A DNA stretch of 33,366 nucleotides from a virus: positions 1-33,366 of IMG/VR virus record IMGVR_UViG_3300017530_000065. One strand, given 5' to 3'. The first letter of the stretch is position 1, and every line of letters starts with the position of its first letter. Position numbers and translations under genes: made by a program. A model generated the notes under the pieces. It saw only the letters and a list, made by a program, of their open reading frames with translations. It was not told where the DNA came from and did not search any database. This document shows, one piece after another, positions 7,317 through 16,248 of this stretch.

Positions 7317-7830
7317 TTCGTCAACCGCCTTTTCAAAGGTAACTAGACTCTTAAGTCAAGCAGAATTCGAGCCTGACGAAATAGCAGGCATGTTAACAGA
7401 GATGGCCGTCAACATGCGCTATGACGAGATGATTGTGGAGGAGACTCGGCTACCAGGTGGACTTGTTGAGTACAATCAGTTTCGCACAGAGTTTGACCGG
7501 CAATGGTTAGACGACCAATCTTTGACGTTCTTCGACAATGACTACAATGTGATAGTGCCTTTGTCTATTAATTATGACGAAGGCATTATCACATTCACCG
7601 CTGGGCAAATCACCGACACGATGCTACCGGTAACGGTTATCGGCACGTCTCACGACCCATACGGCTCGGCGGCAAACCTGCTAATCCAACAAGCGGAAAG
7701 CATGTCCGGCGATCCGTCATCCTTCTCTGTGCTTAACGGCTCTTTCACTTACCAGGAAAGCCAACGAAAGGGCCCTCTTGAGATGGCAAAAATGTACCGC
7801 AAGCAGGCGCGTATTGTAGTGGCTGGCTAA
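7309..7830 (+). CDS. head-tail connector candidate
   Basis: This 173-residue protein is placed just after the capsid, where the adaptor that plugs the portal ring is normally found. A helical N-terminus (residues 1-45) is followed by a beta-rich middle (VEYNQFRTEFDRQWLDDQSLTFFDNDYNV) and a helical C-terminus (EMAKMYRKQARIV). That layout is like phage connector and adaptor proteins. The assignment rests on position and secondary-structure pattern, not a signature motif. It overlaps the next gene by one base. Confidence 0.6.
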   Translation: MSDSSTAFSKVTRLLSQAEFEPDEIAGMLTEMAVNMRYDEMIVEETRLPGGLVEYNQFRTEFDRQWLDDQSLTFFDNDYNVIVPLSINYDEGIITFTAGQITDTMLPVTVIGTSHDPYGSAANLLIQQAESMSGDPSSFSVLNGSFTYQESQRKGPLEMAKMYRKQARIVVAG

Positions 7831-8312
7831 TGGCCGTAAAAGTAATCAATCTTGACGAGAAGATCGCGGGGCTAGAAGCGTTGGCAAACCTGCGGACGTG
7901 GGTAAAACGGCCGTTGAAACGAGCCAACCAATTGCTAATGGAAGAGGCGCGAGATTACCCGACCAAAGACCCCGGCGCGTTTACCGCATTAGCCACGCCT
8001 GGACAGAAGCGGGCATATTGGGCAAAGGTTGGCAGCGGCGAGATTCAGCACGGCGCTAGCGGCTACGTTAGGACAAACAAGCTTCGAGATAGCTGGCAAG
8101 AGATGAAAATCAAACTAGCGGCCGACCGGGCAAAGTCTGGCATAGAATCGAACCTGCCGGGAAATCAGTACGTGATGGGCAAGAGACAACAGCCATTTCA
8201 TGCCAAATCCGGTTGGCTAACGGATGAAAAGTTAGCCAGTGAAAACGAGCGGGAAGTAGACTTCTTTTTTCAAGATGAAATAGCCAATTTCAAGCGAGGG
8301 AAGCTGGCATGA
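7830..8312 (+). CDS. HK97 gp10-like neck/tail completion protein
   Basis: The 160-residue protein shows pattern features of the gp10-like neck family. There is a basic helix near the N-terminus (LRTWVKRPLKRANQLLMEEAR), a conserved segment on substrate-like residues (GYVRTNKLRDSWQEMK) and a C-terminal amphipathic region. It would join the connector to the tail tube. Gene order (connector, gp10-like, tail terminator, tube) supports this. It overlaps the next gene by 4 bp. Confidence 0.65.
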   Translation: MAVKVINLDEKIAGLEALANLRTWVKRPLKRANQLLMEEARDYPTKDPGAFTALATPGQKRAYWAKVGSGEIQHGASGYVRTNKLRDSWQEMKIKLAADRAKSGIESNLPGNQYVMGKRQQPFHAKSGWLTDEKLASENEREVDFFFQDEIANFKRGKLA

Positions 8313-8806
8313 CTCAGGTACAAGATGCGGTGCTGATTGCCAAGACTATTATCGAAGGACTCACGCCAGCCGCGCCTGGCCTTCCACTTACGGCCGTATA
8401 CATCTATCCTGATGAGTACGACACAATGCCGAAGAAGCCCGCCGTTACCTTTGCCACCATTGGCAGATTACGCGCTAATGCCGCCGACATTTGGCAGCAA
8501 GAGGAAGTGTGTACATATATGCACTATTGGCTACTACGGATTATGATATTCCTGTCAGTCGGTGAAACAAAAGACCCGTCTAAAATCATGGCGAATTCTA
8601 TGCTGCTAGAATCGGATTGGGAACACATCGTTATTGAAGCGTTAGCAAATGACCGGACATTGACCGGAACGGCCGTAGCCATTGGAGAGTCAACCGGTGA
8701 CGGTTGGTCAATCGCTTCTCCTGATTTGGAGTGGCGACAATGGAATCAGCAGCCATACTGGGCAATGACATTCGATGTACCAGTAATGCAGGAACATACA
8801 TTTTAA
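8309..8806 (+). CDS. tail terminator candidate
   Basis: This 165-residue alpha/beta protein lies between the gp10-like gene and the tail tube gene, the usual place of the tail terminator that caps the tube. Features are an N-terminal helix (VQDAVLIAKTIIEGL), a central hydrophobic beta segment (HYWLLRIMIFLSV) and a C-terminal strand region ending in WAMTFDVPVMQEHTF. That matches the family's pattern, but no diagnostic motif is known to me. ATGA overlap with the gene before it. Confidence 0.55.
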   Translation: MTQVQDAVLIAKTIIEGLTPAAPGLPLTAVYIYPDEYDTMPKKPAVTFATIGRLRANAADIWQQEEVCTYMHYWLLRIMIFLSVGETKDPSKIMANSMLLESDWEHIVIEALANDRTLTGTAVAIGESTGDGWSIASPDLEWRQWNQQPYWAMTFDVPVMQEHTF

Positions 8807-8819
8807 GGAGAAAAACATT

Positions 8820-9209
8820 ATGCCTTCATTTATGGGTAACAACATGGAATTGATAATTAACGCAGTTCCGATCACATGTCTTACGAATGTTGACACTGAC
8901 CAAAGCAAAGCGACAGCGACAGTCGAGTGCGCAGACAATCCTGATAACGAGCAGCTTGTTGGCACAAAATCAAGCTCTCTCAATTTTCAGGCCGTTGTAA
9001 AGGATGATGATGCGGTGTATTTGAACGGTCTTATTGACTTGGACGGTGCGCTCACATTTAGACCTACAGGCGTTTCGCCTGGCGATTTGGAGCTGGCCTC
9101 AACACGCGGCCAGGTCTCGCAGATAACAACAGGTTTGTCTGTTAATGGATTCATGCCGATGACCGGCGCGGTGATGATGGACAACGGGACGTGGGCGGAT
9201 CAAGTATGA
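8820..9209 (+). CDS. major tail tube protein candidate
   Basis: The 129-residue beta-rich protein has a strong AAGGAG ribosome-binding site 8 nt before the ATG, as expected for an abundant structural protein. The sequence is dominated by alternating strands (ATATVECADN, SSLNFQAVVKD, GDLELASTRGQ), and it precedes the frameshifted chaperone pair and tape measure. These features fit a small siphovirus tube protein. It overlaps the next gene by ATGA. Confidence 0.65.
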   Translation: MPSFMGNNMELIINAVPITCLTNVDTDQSKATATVECADNPDNEQLVGTKSSSLNFQAVVKDDDAVYLNGLIDLDGALTFRPTGVSPGDLELASTRGQVSQITTGLSVNGFMPMTGAVMMDNGTWADQV

Positions 9210-9547
9210 CAACTTTGGTGGCGTTAGAATTCGACTTTAACGATGATTTGACACAGCGTCAGCTTGAGGATTATTACACGGCGCTAATTGACCGGGCAGG
9301 TGAGGCAAGTCACGACGTATTGATCCGCCGCCTTGCTGTTGAGGTTGCTTATTCTTGCGGCTGGTTTCTCTCGCCCACTATCGCGTATACCATAAATGCA
9401 GATGATGAGGCGGCGAGAGTTTCGGGAAAGTTTTCAATAGATGGACTTCTTACCGATATTGCCGCGCTCGACATCAAGGCACTGCAAGCCCTCGGCCGTT
9501 GGATAATGGATAAGGCGGCGGAGTATAACGACATTGACCCAAACTAA
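9206..9547 (+). CDS. tail assembly chaperone, short form (G-like)
   Basis: The 113-residue protein starts in an ATGA overlap with the tube gene. It precedes the tape measure gene, as in lambda G/GT and most siphoviruses. It is mostly helical and acidic (LEDYYTALIDRAGEASHDVLIRRLAVEV). The last codons, CCA AAC TAA, carry a perfect slippery heptamer. The same ribosome can therefore continue in the -1 frame into the next ORF and make a fused long form of 214 residues, whose extension binds tape measure in known systems. Confidence 0.75.
   Translation: MTTLVALEFDFNDDLTQRQLEDYYTALIDRAGEASHDVLIRRLAVEVAYSCGWFLSPTIAYTINADDEAARVSGKFSIDGLLTDIAALDIKALQALGRWIMDKAAEYNDIDPN
9538..9544 (+). promoter_or_regulatory. 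-1 ribosomal frameshift site CCCAAAC
   Basis: In the zero frame the heptamer reads C CCA AAC directly before TAA. A simultaneous slip to CCC AAA leads into the -1 frame, which is open from 9538 to 9849. The X XXY YYZ form, the position and the frame direction all match the conserved tail chaperone frameshift. Confidence 0.85.
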
Positions 9548-9849
9548 TTCTGGACGTGGCCGGGTGGTATGACGGCACATGTCCACAGCCTCCGATGCTA
9601 AAACTTCATTCCAGAATCAAGAGATGGGGCGACCCCTACGGCGGCGGCTGGCTAGACTGGCCTGCCGGACACATTGATAAGCTAACCATCGTTGGTAACG
9701 TGTCTGAGGCGTACGGCGCATTCAAAAGGTACACAGGCAAGGAAACATTTGACAAGGCTTATCCCGGCGCGTGGCAGATCGTCACGGCCGTAATGACGAT
9801 GCGGGAAGAGGCCGGACTAAATTGGTTTACGGGGTTGCGAGATGGGTAA
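9538..9849 (+). CDS. tail assembly chaperone, frameshift extension (T-like)
   Basis: This reading frame has no plausible start of its own: only GTG at 9556, without a ribosome-binding site. It is entered by the -1 slip at 9538-9544. After the slip it reads LILDVAGWYDG and continues 101 residues, rich in Trp and Gly, to 9849. It overlaps the tape measure start by 8 bp. The extension should recruit the tape measure protein during tail assembly. Confidence 0.8.
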   Translation, partial: PKLILDVAGWYDGTCPQPPMLKLHSRIKRWGDPYGGGWLDWPAGHIDKLTIVGNVSEAYGAFKRYTGKETFDKAYPGAWQIVTAVMTMREEAGLNWFTGLRDG

Positions 9850-11437
9850 GATAAAAGTCATCGTTGACGTTGATGTGAAGGGGGAGAAGGGGATAGAGAA
9901 TGTCAACAAAGGTCTTAAGGGTACATCATCGTCAATTCTCGATCTTAAAAAAGTAATCGCTGGAGGAGCTATCGCGGCGGTGGGTGCATCTTTAGTATCA
10001 TTTGGATTGGACGCTTTGTCAGCAGCCAGTGATGTTGAGGAAATGCAAAGTAAATTTGACACCGTGTTTGGTGAATTTGCAGGACAAACAACAGCAGACC
10101 TAAAAACATTTGCAGACGAGGCGAACAGAAGCACAACAGAGTTACAAGGATTCGCGGCTGGCTTACAAGATACTTTTGTGCCGCTTGGTTTTGCCAGAGA
10201 AGAAGCGGCAAAAATGTCTGTCAACGTTACAAAGTTGGCGGAGGATTTGGCGTCGTTTAATAATGTTCCCACTGCTGACGTTGTAAGAGATTTACAAAGC
10301 GCACTTGTTGGTAATACCGAAACGCTGCGTAAATATGGCGTGGTCGCATCTCAGGCAGCCATTGAACAGGAAGCGATCACAAGTGGACTTATAGAAACAA
10401 AAAGCGAGATGACCGCGCAAATAAAAGCACAGGCAATCTTGCAGCTAACGATAGCGGGAACTACCGATGCACAAGGCGACGCTATCAGGACATCTGACTC
10501 TTTCGCAAATTCACAAAAGGGGCTTGAGGCACAAATACTAGATACAAAGATTGCGATAGGTCAAGAACTTATGCCGGCGGCGAGCATCCTGATCGGCACG
10601 ATGGGGACTTTAATTGAGGAAGGTGGGGCGTTAAAATCGGTAATGGCTGACGTTGGGGATTCAATGGAATCGACAGCCGGGAAACTTGACTTCCTTGTTA
10701 ACGCCGTCGCTGATGCAAATAGCGGAGAGGCTGAATTAACAAAATCAACCGTTGCTCTAAAGTTCGCATCAGAAGCACTGAATGCTTTCCTTATCGTGCC
10801 ACGCGGTTTTATGGCGTATAACACGGCCATCATTGATGCCGGTCTTAGTATGCTCGGCTATGAGGAAACTGTAAAGGAAACGGCATTTATCCAAGAGAAT
10901 TTTACAGGTGTACTTGACGACACCACATTCAACGCCACCTCATTAACTCAGGAACTAAAGCAGCTAACGATAGCGACATTTGAACAAAAGACGGTTGTGG
11001 AGGAGATGACCGACCGCTCCGAACTATTCGCCACCGTGACCGCCAACCTTAACGAGATGTTATCTTCTGAGGAAGTCGAGATACGAAAGATAAACGACGC
11101 TTTTGGAGGCACTGTAACACAGGTGCAAATGGCAACCGAGTCTGTGTCAACACTGTTTGACGGCATCGCCGGGTTGCCAGCAAGCAAGTCAATAAGCATT
11201 GACCTAAGTGTTACCGGCTTTAATGCTATTGCCGCTTTTCTCGGTGGCGGCGGGCAGTTTGGCGAGTTTGATTTTGATCCGAATGTTGGCGATGTTCAGA
11301 CGGCCGGTGAACTTGAGGCGCAGGATGCTTTTGACCCCGGCGGCGGCGCAACGATAAACAACAACTTCTTTAATGCCGATTCACCGGCGCAAACGGCGGC
11401 GCAAATCGCCAACCAGCTTGGAGGAAACCTGAACTAA
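9842..11437 (+). CDS. tail tape measure protein
   Basis: This protein sets tail length and is threaded inside the tube. The 531-residue chain is helical, with a hydrophobic segment at about residues 38-60 (VIAGGAIAAVGASLVSFGLD) and long Ala/Glu/Lys-rich helices. It also carries the EEMQSKFDTVFGEFAGQT region, typical of TP901-type tape measures. It follows the chaperone frameshift pair directly. At about 1.5 angstrom per residue a tail near 80 nm is inferred. It contains no ACGGCCGT copies, although the surrounding genes do. Confidence 0.85.
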   Translation: MGKIKVIVDVDVKGEKGIENVNKGLKGTSSSILDLKKVIAGGAIAAVGASLVSFGLDALSAASDVEEMQSKFDTVFGEFAGQTTADLKTFADEANRSTTELQGFAAGLQDTFVPLGFAREEAAKMSVNVTKLAEDLASFNNVPTADVVRDLQSALVGNTETLRKYGVVASQAAIEQEAITSGLIETKSEMTAQIKAQAILQLTIAGTTDAQGDAIRTSDSFANSQKGLEAQILDTKIAIGQELMPAASILIGTMGTLIEEGGALKSVMADVGDSMESTAGKLDFLVNAVADANSGEAELTKSTVALKFASEALNAFLIVPRGFMAYNTAIIDAGLSMLGYEETVKETAFIQENFTGVLDDTTFNATSLTQELKQLTIATFEQKTVVEEMTDRSELFATVTANLNEMLSSEEVEIRKINDAFGGTVTQVQMATESVSTLFDGIAGLPASKSISIDLSVTGFNAIAAFLGGGGQFGEFDFDPNVGDVQTAGELEAQDAFDPGGGATINNNFFNADSPAQTAAQIANQLGGNLN

Positions 11438-13389
11438 TGCCACTCATTGTACAGCTATCGGACGGCACGAAGAATATTGACCTGATATTTGATGAGGCGA
11501 TGCAGCCGAATTTCTCGGCATCATACGGCTACCGCATTCAGCAAGAGGAAACGGTCGTCAATCGCCATCGCCCTGACGCGGGAACGCCTGAACCGACATC
11601 TGGCTATGATTTGCCATCTACGCTATTTCTCACGATGGACGTAAAGGGCACGGCAGATACGCGGCTGAACAAAATCGCCGAGCTAAAGCGATGGGTAGAC
11701 GGGGCAGACCAACAGGCGCTAAGGTACAAGGTTTTCAAAGACGTTCCAAAAATTACATTGGCTCTATCCATTCCCAACGCCACGAATTCAACCACATACG
11801 ATGTGCGCTGGGGATTTGTGGATGATTCTCTTTCTTACTATACGTCAATGGCAGACATTAACGGCCGTACGCGGCAGGTGGTCGTCATGGTACGGTTAGA
11901 GCCGTATGGTGAAGGCGCGGATATTGTGCTACGTAATGATTTGCCATCATCCCCGCATATGTTAGAAGATTCAAACGGCGATGGCCTGGCGGACGGACTG
12001 ATAGAGGTTGGTTTGGGAGTGGCAATTATAGATTTAGAACGTTGGTTAATCGGTGGCAAATCACAACACATGGCGTTTACTGCAACAAATACTCAAGGAT
12101 TCCTGTCTGCGGCCGTCCCATCGACAACGAGCGATGATGTTGTGCTGTTCTGTTGGCTTACTTCACCCGGCGGGGTTGCACCGATAATAATAGAATTGCA
12201 GGATGGCGCGGGAACGGCCGTAACCGCTAAAACGTTTGACCCGTCAAATCCGTCTGGATATGACCAAACAGTTACCGGTGATGACGGCTCTGTATGGTAT
12301 CGCTATTCCATATCCCACTACACAAACAGAGCGGCGGCGAATGTGCAATTGTCAGTTTTCAATGAAGGAAATGATGGCTCTGGGGATTTTTGGACGGACG
12401 GGTGGTATTTGCAAGTAGAGCCGAACTTTGTATCGCCGCCAGTTCCTGATTCGTTCGCGTCTACCGCTTCAATCTTAAACCGAAATGACCCCACAGCAGC
12501 TAACCCAGAGCGAATCAACTACGTCGACACCTGGGGGATTCCCGGCGACTCTCTGGCGTTGGCAAAGTGGGATTTAGAAGGCGTGGTGCTAAGTGCTGAC
12601 GGTGAACCGGCAAGCTATTTTGCTGCCGTGTTGCGTGACGGCAAGGCGCTTGCAGCAGACCAACAATACATATTTGAAGGCGAAGATGGGGTACGGCCGT
12701 TTCCTGGCGGTAGCTGGAATAACATTGTTGACGTTACCCGGTCGGGCGGCGCATATGCCCGCATTGACTTTTCAGGACATATCCATTTTGACGTGCCGAC
12801 AAGATTTACGCTTATCCCCTGGCGCGTCTTTGCCATCGTGAGGGCAGACAGTACCCTGACAACATTTGAATTGTATGACTCCCCGTTTGCCGGTCAACTA
12901 AGTATCATTAGCCAGCCAGTACCGGCGTTGTCTGCCAACCGTTGGGGAGCGCTTGACCTGGGACTGATAAACCCGGTCGGGCAAGTTGTGCCTGGTTTCG
13001 ACCTGGCAACAATCGCTGGGAATTTTGGCATTAACGTTGTGAATAACGGCACTAATGCAGACATTGACTTTGTATTTTGTATACCGGCTCAAACCGACGA
13101 ATCGCCTATGTTTATGGTTACAGACGACATTGAAAGCGGAGTACAAACGATTGGGGAATCACTGGTTATAAACGGCCGTAATAGAGCGGCATATATATCT
13201 GATATTGGTAGGAATATACCCACGCAAAATTTCCTTGTGACGGCGCAGCATGGCGACAAGATGCAGCGTACTATTTTCGCCACGCACAACGACGGCGCTG
13301 GGATACTGATAGATTGGCCGCTGGATGACAATTTCCTTGTCACTCTCACAGCCACGCCACGAACGCGCCAACTTTTGGGGACACAGTGA
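11437..13389 (+). CDS. tail tip / distal tail protein with binding domains
   Basis: The 650-residue protein follows tape measure, where the distal tail protein lies in siphoviruses. The first 200 residues are beta-rich. A DSNGDGLADG motif near residue 182 resembles a calcium-binding loop. The following region (about 200-420) has jelly-roll-like alternation suggestive of a carbohydrate-binding module. It probably helps the tail tip contact the cell surface. Domain names are inferred from pattern and gene order. The gene overlaps its neighbours by 1 and 4 bp. Confidence 0.6.
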   Translation: MPLIVQLSDGTKNIDLIFDEAMQPNFSASYGYRIQQEETVVNRHRPDAGTPEPTSGYDLPSTLFLTMDVKGTADTRLNKIAELKRWVDGADQQALRYKVFKDVPKITLALSIPNATNSTTYDVRWGFVDDSLSYYTSMADINGRTRQVVVMVRLEPYGEGADIVLRNDLPSSPHMLEDSNGDGLADGLIEVGLGVAIIDLERWLIGGKSQHMAFTATNTQGFLSAAVPSTTSDDVVLFCWLTSPGGVAPIIIELQDGAGTAVTAKTFDPSNPSGYDQTVTGDDGSVWYRYSISHYTNRAAANVQLSVFNEGNDGSGDFWTDGWYLQVEPNFVSPPVPDSFASTASILNRNDPTAANPERINYVDTWGIPGDSLALAKWDLEGVVLSADGEPASYFAAVLRDGKALAADQQYIFEGEDGVRPFPGGSWNNIVDVTRSGGAYARIDFSGHIHFDVPTRFTLIPWRVFAIVRADSTLTTFELYDSPFAGQLSIISQPVPALSANRWGALDLGLINPVGQVVPGFDLATIAGNFGINVVNNGTNADIDFVFCIPAQTDESPMFMVTDDIESGVQTIGESLVINGRNRAAYISDIGRNIPTQNFLVTAQHGDKMQRTIFATHNDGAGILIDWPLDDNFLVTLTATPRTRQLLGTQ

Positions 13390-14819
13390 CAAAACTACTT
13401 TGCGGTCGATGGACTGGCGACCTGCCTAACGGCACTCCGATACACGACCTGGCTTTTCACCACCCGGAATCGCTCGGCTTCCGCTGGCGTATCGGTGGTG
13501 AAGACAACCCGCTCGGTGGTGGTGGCCTTATTCGTATGGAGGCGACGGTACGTAGTTTCAGTAAGACGGACGCTTATCAAAGATACAATCAACACGCCGG
13601 GCAGCGCCTTATCATGTATTCGTCTTGGAGCTACGGAAATATTGTCGGTTGGATTACCAGCGTTGAACCGGCCGGGGCGGGGCGGGTTAGATATGTGGCT
13701 GAGGGTACATTTATACGCACATCCACAGAGTTTATAAATGTAACATTTGATGAGTCTGGAACGGACACAATCACCGATGCGATTTTGCAGATTCTAGCCT
13801 CGCCGTCTTTTAGAATGGATGATGGCATTACCACTGAAATAGCTAACAACACGACTCCGCTTGATAGCTGGCAACCGCCGCTTCTAGGCGTACTACCGGC
13901 GGTAGCGATGGGTGAACTTCTAAGAATGTCTGATTCAAATAACGACGTTTACACGTTCCTGTTTAGACCGAATCCATTTCAGCCGAGAATAGAGGCAGGC
14001 CTTTGGCGAGCGGTTTACAGCAAGATTGACAAGACTGCCGCGCCCGATTGGGAGATAGACATTACCGACATGGCGCGATCTGATACGCTTGTGAGTCGAG
14101 ACATCAAAGAGCGTGTGACTCATGCACGGGTTTATTACGGAACTATCAACGGCGCAGCTACAAACACGCAGCAAAATCCATTTGAGCTACGCGATCAAAC
14201 CGCAAACTTTATAGATGACGGCGTGAGTGACGGCGACCTTATCACGAACATTGGCAACAATCCCGGCGACCTGGACGGTTCACGCGGCCGCGTGATTGAC
14301 GTTGATCCGCAGGGTAGAATCCTAACGGTTGGCGCATTGACGGCCGGGCTTCGCAATTCATTTATCGCCGGTGATGCTTACTCAATTCGCATCTCAGACC
14401 CTTCACTTTTAGTAGAAGCGTTTGCAACAGATACCGACCCCTGGCCGGTTGAAGTGATAAAAATAGAAAGCGGCATGACGCTAACGCAGGCGACGCAGTA
14501 CGCCAACTCTCTGCTTGACAATGACCCACTTTCGGTACGGCCGTTTACCATTTCATCCCACCACGTCCGCAAGCCGGACGGCTCTAAATGGCCGCTGTGG
14601 GAAATGGCGGTCGCAGGTGGTGGCATTATTAAAATTAACAATCTGTATCCGTCAAGCGTCAGGGTTTTAGACAGGCTAACCACGTTCTTCATAACGTCGC
14701 TCGACTATGATAATGTGTCTGAGCAGATGCGGGTGACGGTTGACTCAGCGGACACGCGCCTGGACGCGCTGCTAAACCAGCGTGGTATAATTGGCAGCGA
14801 ACTAATACAGCGAGGATGA
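13386..14819 (+). CDS. tail hub / tail tip protein
   Basis: The 477-residue protein, beta-rich and with many Trp and Arg, follows the distal tail gene. It has a hub-like N-terminus (LCGRWTGDLPNGTPIHDLAFHH) and a middle region with VSRDIKERVTHARVYYGT. C-terminal features (QYANSLLDNDPLSVRPFTI...YDNVSEQMRVTVDSADTRLDAL) match the shape of tail hub or late-control proteins that close the tube. Position supports a tip role; no enzymatic motif is visible. It overlaps the previous gene by 4 bp and stops just before the fibre start. Confidence 0.6.
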   Translation: MTKLLCGRWTGDLPNGTPIHDLAFHHPESLGFRWRIGGEDNPLGGGGLIRMEATVRSFSKTDAYQRYNQHAGQRLIMYSSWSYGNIVGWITSVEPAGAGRVRYVAEGTFIRTSTEFINVTFDESGTDTITDAILQILASPSFRMDDGITTEIANNTTPLDSWQPPLLGVLPAVAMGELLRMSDSNNDVYTFLFRPNPFQPRIEAGLWRAVYSKIDKTAAPDWEIDITDMARSDTLVSRDIKERVTHARVYYGTINGAATNTQQNPFELRDQTANFIDDGVSDGDLITNIGNNPGDLDGSRGRVIDVDPQGRILTVGALTAGLRNSFIAGDAYSIRISDPSLLVEAFATDTDPWPVEVIKIESGMTLTQATQYANSLLDNDPLSVRPFTISSHHVRKPDGSKWPLWEMAVAGGGIIKINNLYPSSVRVLDRLTTFFITSLDYDNVSEQMRVTVDSADTRLDALLNQRGIIGSELIQRG

Positions 14820-14820
14820 T

Positions 14821-16248
14821 ATGGCATTACAAACGGCCGCAATTACTGGCAACATTAGAGACTTCACAACTGGTTGGCACAATGCGCCGATCAACATTAC
14901 ACGCACAACGGTCAACCCGATTCCCGGCGAAGAGACGACCCTTGCTCCGAACTTTTCAGCCACATTTTACACTGATGAAAATGGTGACGTTGCTTTCACA
15001 CTTCCATTTGACGACGAAACCCCGACCAACTACGAATTGACGCTGCCAAAAGGTGGCACGTATGCCAATACGATTACTGGCGACACAACGATAGCGGACT
15101 GGATTCAAAGCGCCATACAACCAACGCCGCCTACAGGTGTTTTTGTTCCGGTGCAATCTCAAGGCACTGCGATTGTGCGTGCTGACGGCGGCATCGGTGG
15201 CGATCCGCGCGGTGACAATGCTGTTGATCTGCAACGGGCCAGGTCGAATGATTCTACCGTAGCGTCTGGAGGCAATGCCGTCGTGGGCGGCGGCAACGGT
15301 AACACGGCAAGCGGTTTGAATTCTACCGTTGCTGGCGGCAACCTTAACACAGCAAGCAATGTTGAGTCTACCGTTGCTGGCGGCGGCGGTAACACAGCAA
15401 GCAATGTTGAGTCTACCGTTGCTGGCGGCGGCGGTAACATAGCAAGCGGGGTGGAGTCTACAGTGGGCGGCGGCAACGGTAACATAGCAAGCGGTTCAAA
15501 GTCTACAGTGGGCGGCGGGTCAGTTAATACGGCAAGCGGTGACTCCTCTATTGTTGCTGGCGGCAACAATAACACGGCAATCGATGACAATTCGGTTATT
15601 GCTGGCGGGATTTTTAATGAGGCGAGTGGTAATAGTTCCGTTGTTGGCGGCGGGTTCTTAAATCAGGCGAGTGGTGATTATTCAATCGTAGCTGGCGGTC
15701 GAAATATGCAACTGTCCGCAACGGCCGCCCGTTCGTTTGCCGTCGGATACTCTACAACGGCGGTTAGTTTTACTCAACCAGATGCTTTCATAACATACGG
15801 ATTGCGACCGTTTATGAGCGCACCAAATACCGCCGTAACAGATGCAGATATGAAGGATGGCTCTATCTCATTCTGGATTGACGAGGTGAGCGGCCTATTG
15901 GTATTCAGAGTGAAATATTCAGACGGCACATTGCAAACAGGAGAAGTGCCGTTTTCAAAGTCTGCCATTATCGAAACGATAAGCGTTGGCCGCGACTGGA
16001 CTCCGGCCGACAATGGCAAAGTATTTCATTTTGATGCTACACTGACGATGAATTCCCCGGACGGATTACCGGACGGTTGGCAGGTGGCGCTCAACAATCT
16101 CACGAATACTAATACCGTCACCTTTACGGCGGCGACCACGATGAACGGCGAGGGTGGATTAACGACCATGACCGGTGTGGATTTTGCCAGAGCGACGCTT
16201 TACCACGAAGCAGCGAACGTGCAGTATTTAGGAGGTAACCTTGCTTAG
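14821..16248 (+). CDS. tail fibre with beta-roll repeats
   Basis: The 475-residue fibre has three parts. Residues 1-135 attach to the tail. Residues about 141-300 are 10 or so 15-residue repeats of the type STVAGGGGNTASNVE, a left-handed beta-roll like the YadA/Hep_Hag head domain but one residue longer. The last 130 residues form a globular C-terminal domain. Trimeric YadA-like repeats bind surface components, so this is a host-recognition adhesin candidate. The repeat region is internally duplicated at DNA level and could gain or lose units. Confidence 0.75.
   Translation: MALQTAAITGNIRDFTTGWHNAPINITRTTVNPIPGEETTLAPNFSATFYTDENGDVAFTLPFDDETPTNYELTLPKGGTYANTITGDTTIADWIQSAIQPTPPTGVFVPVQSQGTAIVRADGGIGGDPRGDNAVDLQRARSNDSTVASGGNAVVGGGNGNTASGLNSTVAGGNLNTASNVESTVAGGGGNTASNVESTVAGGGGNIASGVESTVGGGNGNIASGSKSTVGGGSVNTASGDSSIVAGGNNNTAIDDNSVIAGGIFNEASGNSSVVGGGFLNQASGDYSIVAGGRNMQLSATAARSFAVGYSTTAVSFTQPDAFITYGLRPFMSAPNTAVTDADMKDGSISFWIDEVSGLLVFRVKYSDGTLQTGEVPFSKSAIIETISVGRDWTPADNGKVFHFDATLTMNSPDGLPDGWQVALNNLTNTNTVTFTAATTMNGEGGLTTMTGVDFARATLYHEAANVQYLGGNLA
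15240..15710 (+). repeat. 45-nt tandem repeat block in the fibre gene
   Basis: The block encodes about ten 15-residue units. Adjacent units at 15361-15405 and 15406-15450 are nearly identical at DNA level, and outer units are more diverged (AGG/GGG alternation and N-T-A-S conserved). The near-identity suggests recent unit duplication. Unit number may vary among relatives. Confidence 0.8.

Noticed and set aside
9556-9849. Independent start GTG at 9556 for the second chaperone frame
   Set aside because: No ribosome-binding site. The CCCAAAC heptamer in the right frame explains the ORF better.
15159-15590. Reverse ORF (143 aa) with Pro/Leu repeats
   Set aside because: It is the complement of the fibre's 45-nt repeat block. 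Its periodicity comes from the fibre and not from a gene.
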